A stretch of 64,000 nucleotides of DNA from Sporosarcina sp. Te-1 (GTDB taxonomy: Bacteria; Bacillota; Bacilli; Bacillales_A; Planococcaceae). The translations under genes were made by a program, and so were the position numbers. Within the stretch, counting starts at the first letter, position 1. Each line of letters opens with the position of its first letter. The stretch covers positions 620,001 to 684,000 of the forward strand of contig NZ_CP071798.1 in assembly GCF_017498505.1 (NCBI RefSeq), in the 5' to 3' direction. The notes beneath the pieces were generated by a model. That model saw nothing but the letters and a program-made list of their open reading frames with translations. It searched no databases and was not told the origin of the DNA. Below, in pieces: positions 59,986-64,000 of the stretch.

Positions 59986-60275
59986 CTTTTGTCCACTTAT
60001 GATAAGGGGAGGTGTGTGAATGGTAAATTGAATTTGGAATAGGTGACGCTGGTTGATCAAAACTAAAACAGAGAGAACTGATGAGCAAAATTTGTGAAAA
60101 AGGGATCCAAGCGACCGAGGAGAAAGGAAGAAAACAAGCGGTAAAATTATCTTTTAGATTCGAAGCCTTTTGTATAAGGGCAACAACAAAATAATTTCTA
60201 TCAAAATAGTTTAAAAAATAGCTTGAAAATCATTTTAATAGAAATTACCTTAGGAAGGAAGGGGGAGACAAACTG
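59986..60275. other. Intergenic stretch before the GyrI-like gene
   Basis: Holds only a short 37-codon frame near 60080 (MSKICEKGIQATEEKG...) without a good ribosome site and an A+T-rich promoter region. No RNA or repeat recognised. Confidence 0.4.
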
Positions 60276-60725
60276 ATGAATTTAACAATTGAAGAACTGC
60301 CTAACTCTAAAATAGCCTTTTTCCGAAAAGTAGGTGAGTATGGGGAGGTGCAAAACAAAGAGTTAATGGAATCTTTTAAACGATGGATGCAGAAGAATGG
60401 CTTGGCAAACCATCCAACCATTTATGGAATACCTCAAGATAATCCGGAGTTGACGCTGAAAGAAGAATGCCGTTATGATGTAGGCATTTTAGTTAAAAAT
60501 GAGGAAAACGTGGCGAAACCAGCCCAGGTTGGAGATTTTGCAGGCGGTAAATATGCTGTTTTTACGTTGGAGCATACGAAGGAGGCAGTCCATAGTTTTT
60601 GGGAGACAGTTTTTTCTAAAATAGAAGAAAATAATCTTACGGTAAGCAACAAACCCATCATTGAAAGATACACTGCGGAATTAGTACATCAACATTTGTG
60701 TGAAATATTAGTCCCTGTCCAATGA
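60276..60725 (+). CDS. GyrI-like effector-binding protein
   Basis: A 149-residue stand-alone GyrI/SbmC-like (AraC effector-binding) domain. It has the two alpha-beta-beta repeats (IEELPNSKIAFFRKVGEYGEVQNKELMESFKRWMQKNG and VGDFAGGKYAVFTLEHTKEAVHSFWETVFSKI) and the ECRYDVGI strand typical of the family. Relatives bind drug-like molecules or inhibit gyrase. GAAGGAAGGGGGAG lies about ten bases ahead of the ATG. Confidence 0.85.
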   Translation: MNLTIEELPNSKIAFFRKVGEYGEVQNKELMESFKRWMQKNGLANHPTIYGIPQDNPELTLKEECRYDVGILVKNEENVAKPAQVGDFAGGKYAVFTLEHTKEAVHSFWETVFSKIEENNLTVSNKPIIERYTAELVHQHLCEILVPVQ

Positions 60726-60867
60726 TGCTGGAAGTTCATTGTGGACTTCTATGAATGCCTGTTTTGGTTAGGATAGGAAGTACTAATTTCGACTCGGAGG
60801 AAGGAAAAAGAGAGAAGGAGAAGACAACCGTAAATCCTACTAGGCATTGAATGATGATTCATATTCT

Positions 60868-60894
60868 AACTCCTAACAAATTAAGTTAGGAGTT
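60868..60894 (+). terminator. Probable terminator downstream of the GyrI-like gene
   Basis: AACTCCTAAC pairs perfectly with GTTAGGAGTT; a weak T-rich tail follows. The remainder of 60726-61060 shows no gene. Confidence 0.7.
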
Positions 60895-61060
60895 TATTGT
60901 ATGTATTCGATAAACCACCCTACAACCTAAGTCTTAATGAATTTACACCCTAAGCTTGTTTTGTATAGTGAAAAAAGCTGTTAAACTAAATACAATTAGC
61001 TGAACCGCTTGCAATCGAGCGAACTAAAGCGGGTATTCCAAAGGTAAAGGGGTTTTTATT

Positions 61061-61444
61061 ATGGTAATTAGACTTTCGATGGTGGGTTTGACCCTTGTAT
61101 TTGCAATTATTGCTGTACTGCTAGGGGCAAAATATCCAACGGGTCCTAATACAATTTCATTTGATCAGCCAATCCTTCTCATGATATCGATCGGAATGGT
61201 AGTCGCGCTATTTTTACCGCCAATCATTTTAGCATTCTTTGATCATATGGTGGTCAGAATCGTTTCAGCTATTTATCAAGCCTTTATTGTTATCACATTT
61301 TTAGGTCTCATTCTGGTTGGGTTTTTAATTCCGAGTGTCTGGGTCATTGGAATTGGGATTATGGGAGCCATTGTTAATATTGGCAGTATCATTGCTACGA
61401 TGGTGGCGGGAACAAAGGGGAGTACTGTGACTTCGTCCTATTGA
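61061..61444 (+). CDS. Small membrane protein, unknown function
   Basis: A 127-residue protein with four hydrophobic segments (about residues 5-24, 38-60, 65-88 and 92-117) and short loops. AAAGGGG precedes the ATG by nine bases. I cannot assign a family. It converges with the symporter gene across a shared terminator. Confidence 0.7.
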   Translation: MVIRLSMVGLTLVFAIIAVLLGAKYPTGPNTISFDQPILLMISIGMVVALFLPPIILAFFDHMVVRIVSAIYQAFIVITFLGLILVGFLIPSVWVIGIGIMGAIVNIGSIIATMVAGTKGSTVTSSY

Positions 61445-61481
61445 TTAAAAAATAGTATATGGAGAAGTTATCACTTTAAAG

Positions 61482-61512
61482 AGCAGGCCAGTTTGAGATA
61501 CACTGGCCTGCT
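61482..61512. terminator. Bidirectional terminator between small membrane protein and BASS symporter
   Basis: AGCAGGCCAGT (61482-61492) pairs with ACTGGCCTGCT (61502-61512), with T-rich flanks on both sides. Confidence 0.85.
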
Positions 61513-61516
61513 TGCT

Positions 61517-62455
61517 TTATTTCTTCGATTTTCGTGCCCAATAGGTAGCGAGCAAAGGCCCGGAAATATTATGCCAGAAGCTGAAGATGGCGCTTGGTAC
61601 AGCTGCGAGTGGACTAAAATGGGCTGCAGCGAGCGCTGCCCCGAGTCCGGAATTTTGCATACCGACTTCAATGGAGATGGCTTTCTGGTCCGGATATTCC
61701 AATTTGAACAATTTGGCGATCAGGAAACCGAATAGGTATCCGAGTCCATTATGTAAGATGACGACCGCGAAAATGAGCAATCCTGACTCGACTATTTTTT
61801 CCTTGCTTCCCGCTACGACTGCTGCCACGATGAGTACAATGGCAACGACAGAAACGAGGGGCATAATGTCGACACTCTTTTTCGCCTGCTCTTTCAAGAA
61901 GAACTGAACGATCAAACCAAGAATAATAGGGAACAACACGATTTTCACTACGGACATGAACATATTGGCTGCCGATACTTCAAGCCACTCACTCGCCAGA
62001 ACATATATAATGGCAGGTGTGAGAATGGGAGCAAGTAAAGTGGACACGGATGTAACCGCAACGGACAATGCTGTATTGCCTTTCGCTAAAAAAGTCATAA
62101 CGTTGGAAGCGGTCCCTCCAGGACAGGCACCAACCAGAATAACACCGATCGCGATCTCAGCAGGCAAATTCAAGCCTTTCGCAAGACCATAAGCAAGTAA
62201 CGGCATGACGATAAATTGAGATAAGACGCCAATCACTACACTCTTTGGATGACGAATCACTTCCCCGAAATCTTTAAGGGTCAATGTCATACCCATCCCA
62301 AACATTACAATTCCGAGCAAGATGGAAATATATTTACCGAGCCCGACAAATTGTGCTGGCATAAAAAAGGCAAGAGCCGCAAATACAAGTACCCAAATTG
62401 CGAATGTCTTCCCAATGAATTGACTAAATTTGACAAATCCTTGCATGTTTTTCAC
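61517..62455 (-). CDS. Bile acid:sodium symporter family transporter (BASS, YocS-like)
   Basis: A 312-residue transporter with ten helices. Family motifs are [22 protein letters not shown], then [32 protein letters not shown] (crossover and sodium site region) and [39 protein letters not shown]. Bacterial members carry keto acids, pantoate-type or other organic anions; the substrate here is unknown. AGGAGGTG precedes the ATG. Confidence 0.92.
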   Translation of the reverse strand: MKNMQGFVKFSQFIGKTFAIWVLVFAALAFFMPAQFVGLGKYISILLGIVMFGMGMTLTLKDFGEVIRHPKSVVIGVLSQFIVMPLLAYGLAKGLNLPAEIAIGVILVGACPGGTASNVMTFLAKGNTALSVAVTSVSTLLAPILTPAIIYVLASEWLEVSAANMFMSVVKIVLFPIILGLIVQFFLKEQAKKSVDIMPLVSVVAIVLIVAAVVAGSKEKIVESGLLIFAVVILHNGLGYLFGFLIAKLFKLEYPDQKAISIEVGMQNSGLGAALAAAHFSPLAAVPSAIFSFWHNISGPLLATYWARKSKK

Positions 62456-62559
62456 CTCCTATTTGTATATCTTATCACGGAAATTTAAAATGTCACTCTA
62501 TTTTTTATATTGGGAGGTTTCTAGTAATTGGTTTCTAACTTTGACATGATTTAACTTGG

Positions 62560-62760
62560 AAAAATCCCACCGAGGGTTCATTACAGATAAAAATTACACA
62601 GATGGTGCTGATATCCGTGACGGTAATGTAAAGAAAATAAAGAGTTATCCAGGGAAATAAATAGAAGAAATAACAGAGGAGATGGCAGCTAAATTACCAG
62701 TAGGTGACTGAGTTACAGCACTTATTGATTGTTGAGTGTAAAGAAGATGGTATAAGATGT
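62560..62760 (+). pseudogene. Decayed gene fragment, unrecognised
   Basis: Consecutive frames read as protein-like text (SHRGFITDKNYTDGADIRDGNVKKIKSYPGK, then after a shift IEEITEEMAAKLPVGD, VTALIDC) broken by several stops. No start signal. It could be the relic of a phage or transposon gene, but I cannot name it. Confidence 0.3.
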
Positions 62761-62844
62761 TAAATTGAGCTGGGAGCTGGCCCATCAGCATCCTAAGCAA
62801 GTCAGTTGTGCCATCTCGTATGGTGATCTTATGAAGAGGCAGAC

Positions 62845-62980
62845 CGCTCATAACCTCTTCGAATCCGCTCCTATAACTACAAATTTCGCTCATAAGAACA
62901 ACCAAATCGCTCATAACTTTTCTAGCACGCTCATTAAAGGCGAGAACCGCTCATAACTTCCGCTATATCGCTCATAACTA
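62845..62980. repeat. Array of seven direct repeats of CGCTCATAAC with 20-21 bp period
   Basis: CGCTCATAAC-like copies begin at 62845, 62866, 62887, 62908, 62928, 62948 and 62969, with spacings 21, 21, 21, 20, 20 and 21. The second copy has CGCTCCTATAAC and the fifth CGCTCATTAA; the spacers differ. The array lies between the convergent ends or upstreams of the BASS and qox genes, outside any gene. Confidence 0.85.
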
Positions 62981-63011
62981 CCCCGAAAATCTTTCGCAAG
63001 AATTCCTGCAC

Positions 63012-63043
63012 AATAAAAAAGACCTGCTCAAAATGAACAGGTC
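63012..63043 (-). terminator. Terminator of the qox operon
   Basis: GACCTG (63021-63026) pairs with CAGGTC (63038-63043). On the minus strand six T follow. Confidence 0.82.
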
Positions 63044-63050
63044 CGATCAA

Positions 63051-63341
63051 TCAAATCATATTATATCCCCATAGCATCGCGAACAACGTACCGAAGATGG
63101 TGACGAGGCCGACGAAGAGGGCATAGGCGATATTGGTCAGCAAGGAACGCTTATCTTCATTCTCTCCGACGTGCATGAAGAGGAAGAGCTGCAAGCCTGC
63201 TTGAACCAATGCGGTAACGCCTAATATGGTCATACCGGAAGCGAATGTCAGATCAAACTTCACAACGACGAGTGCAATGAGTGAAAGGAGAAGTGATGAA
63301 ACGAAACCGATCACATGCGGGACAGGAAATAGCTGTTTCAT
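63051..63341 (-). CDS. qoxD: Quinol oxidase subunit IV
   Basis: A 96-residue protein with three membrane helices (HVIGFVSSLLLSLIALVVV, GMTILGVTALVQAGLQLFLFMHV and LLTNIAYALFVGLVTIFGTLFAMLWG). LQLFLFMHVGENEDKR is typical of CyoD/QoxD. It is the last gene of the aa3-600-type menaquinol oxidase operon and helps assemble the complex. Confidence 0.92.
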   Translation of the reverse strand: MKQLFPVPHVIGFVSSLLLSLIALVVVKFDLTFASGMTILGVTALVQAGLQLFLFMHVGENEDKRSLLTNIAYALFVGLVTIFGTLFAMLWGYNMI

Positions 63342-63342
63342 A

Positions 63343-63939
63343 TCACATCATTCCTTTCAAGTAGACGAAGCTGAAGATGAAGATCCAGACAACGTCCAAG
63401 AAGTGCCAGTACAAAGAGAAGATGAACGACTTGTTTGCTGTTTCAGGGGTGAAGCCGCGTTTTTTCACTTGGAATAAAATCGCGCTGCCCCATAGGAGAC
63501 CGAACGTGACGTGGGCTCCGTGAGTTCCTAGCAATGTGAAAAGGCTAGACAGGAATGCGCTTGTCTGTATCGTTGCTCCTTCATGAACATACGTTACAAA
63601 CTCTGTGATTTCTACGCCGAGGAAGACAGCGCCTAGAAGAAGCGTGATGCCGAAGAACGTCATCATTGCCTTCTTAGCCCCAATCCGCATCGCATGAATA
63701 CCAAGTCCAATCGTGAAACTACTTGTGAGAAGTACGACCGTCTCTACCATGACCGGCGTTAATTCAAAGATATGACTGCCGGCAGGGCCGTTCCCCGTCC
63801 GGTTCACAAGTGTGAAATAGACGGCGAACAACGTGGAGAACAAGACGATTTCCGCACCGAGGAAAATCCAGAAGCCGAGTACTTTCAGGCGATTTTCCTC
63901 TGTACTATATTCCAGCGGCTTAGCGTGATCTATTTTCAT
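63343..63939 (-). CDS. qoxC: Quinol oxidase subunit III
   Basis: A 198-residue subunit III with five helices. FWIFLGAEIVLFSTLFAVYFTL, VLLTSSFTIGLGIHAMRIGAKK, THGAHVTFGLLWGSAILFQV and LYWHFLDVVWIFIFSFVYL are the family segments. The short five-helix form is that of quinol-type heme-copper oxidases. The ATG overlaps the qoxB stop (TCATGA), and qoxD follows after one base. Confidence 0.94.
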   Translation of the reverse strand: MKIDHAKPLEYSTEENRLKVLGFWIFLGAEIVLFSTLFAVYFTLVNRTGNGPAGSHIFELTPVMVETVVLLTSSFTIGLGIHAMRIGAKKAMMTFFGITLLLGAVFLGVEITEFVTYVHEGATIQTSAFLSSLFTLLGTHGAHVTFGLLWGSAILFQVKKRGFTPETANKSFIFSLYWHFLDVVWIFIFSFVYLKGMM

Positions 63940-64000
63940 GACTGTTCACCTCGCAATGCTTTTTCAGTCCGTTCGATTTCATCGACCGGGATGTGGTGGC
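63936..64000 (-). CDS. qoxB: Quinol oxidase subunit I, C-terminal end (partial)
   Basis: The last ~21 codons before the stop (HHIPVDEIERTEKALRGEQS) continue beyond the right edge. Position directly upstream of qoxC with overlapping stop and start identifies it as the catalytic heme-copper subunit I. Confidence 0.8.
   Translation of the reverse strand, partial: HHIPVDEIERTEKALRGEQS

Noticed and set aside
62845..62980. Phased repeats as a CRISPR array
   Set aside because: The repeat unit is only ~10 bp, the spacing is 20-21 bp, and no cas gene is present.

Overview
The window reads as a chromosomal segment of a low-to-moderate G+C Gram-positive bacterium of the order Bacillales, most likely a member of the Planococcaceae/Caryophanaceae (Sporosarcina-like). 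The reasons are strong AGGAGG-type ribosome binding sites with frequent TTG/GTG starts, a dltXABCD operon, T-box leaders, FapR-type operators before plsC and fabH, a bacillibactin-type iron uptake operon, and an aa3-600-type quinol oxidase. The genus is inference; no rRNA gene is present.

Layout. 1-4.2 kb: iron-siderophore operon (FeuABC-like transporter, BesA-like esterase, YusV-like ATPase). 4.4-9.2 kb: a divergent Lgt-family gene, small membrane proteins, a LysE-type exporter, csaA, and a divergent pair of ECF S component and pyridoxine kinase that looks like a vitamin B6 salvage unit. 9.4-12.5 kb: two nucleotidyltransferases of antibiotic-modifying type (Lnu-like and AadA-like) around a methyltransferase. 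12.6-16.7 kb: TetR regulator with its operator and a MacB/FtsX-type ABC exporter. 16.7-22.2 kb: LOG-family and MazG-like genes, then dltXABCD including the 47-residue DltX. 22.4-27.9 kb: a second ABC exporter with its PadR regulator and operator, a membrane protein, and FapR-controlled plsC. 27.9-31.2 kb: an accessory scar with a fragment of the ssrA (tmRNA) 3' end, an interrupted integrase-like gene, an IS110-family element and small orphan genes.

31.3-37.4 kb: a CiaRH-like two-component system flanked by a VTC-domain/DUF4956 operon and a Cthe_2159-like beta-helix lipoprotein. Both promoters carry TTAAGG-N5-TTAAGG repeats at the same distance from a -10 box, and a third copy lies next to dlt, so a local regulon can be proposed. 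37.4-50.6 kb: acetyltransferases, an oxidoreductase, a CPBP protease between inverted repeats, fabH behind two FapR boxes, a T-box-controlled acetyltransferase, a WYL regulator, an alanine symporter, an O-methyltransferase unit, a copper-binding four-helix protein and a broken phosphoesterase. 51.1-52.6 kb: an IS3-family element inserted exactly inside a terminator hairpin. 53.5-55.6 kb: three tandem T-boxes driving a threonyl-tRNA synthetase without its editing domain.

55.7-56.4 kb: a long structured RNA resembling HEARO/omega RNA (the IscB-associated guide RNA) without a nuclease gene, immediately before an RNHCP gene whose ribosome binding site is locked in a hairpin. 56.6-62.5 kb: hydrolase, lipoprotein, GNAT, Nudix, GyrI-like and bile-acid-symporter-family genes. 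62.8-63.0 kb: seven direct repeats at 20-21 bp spacing. 63.0-64.0 kb: the qox quinol oxidase operon (qoxD, qoxC and the end of qoxB).
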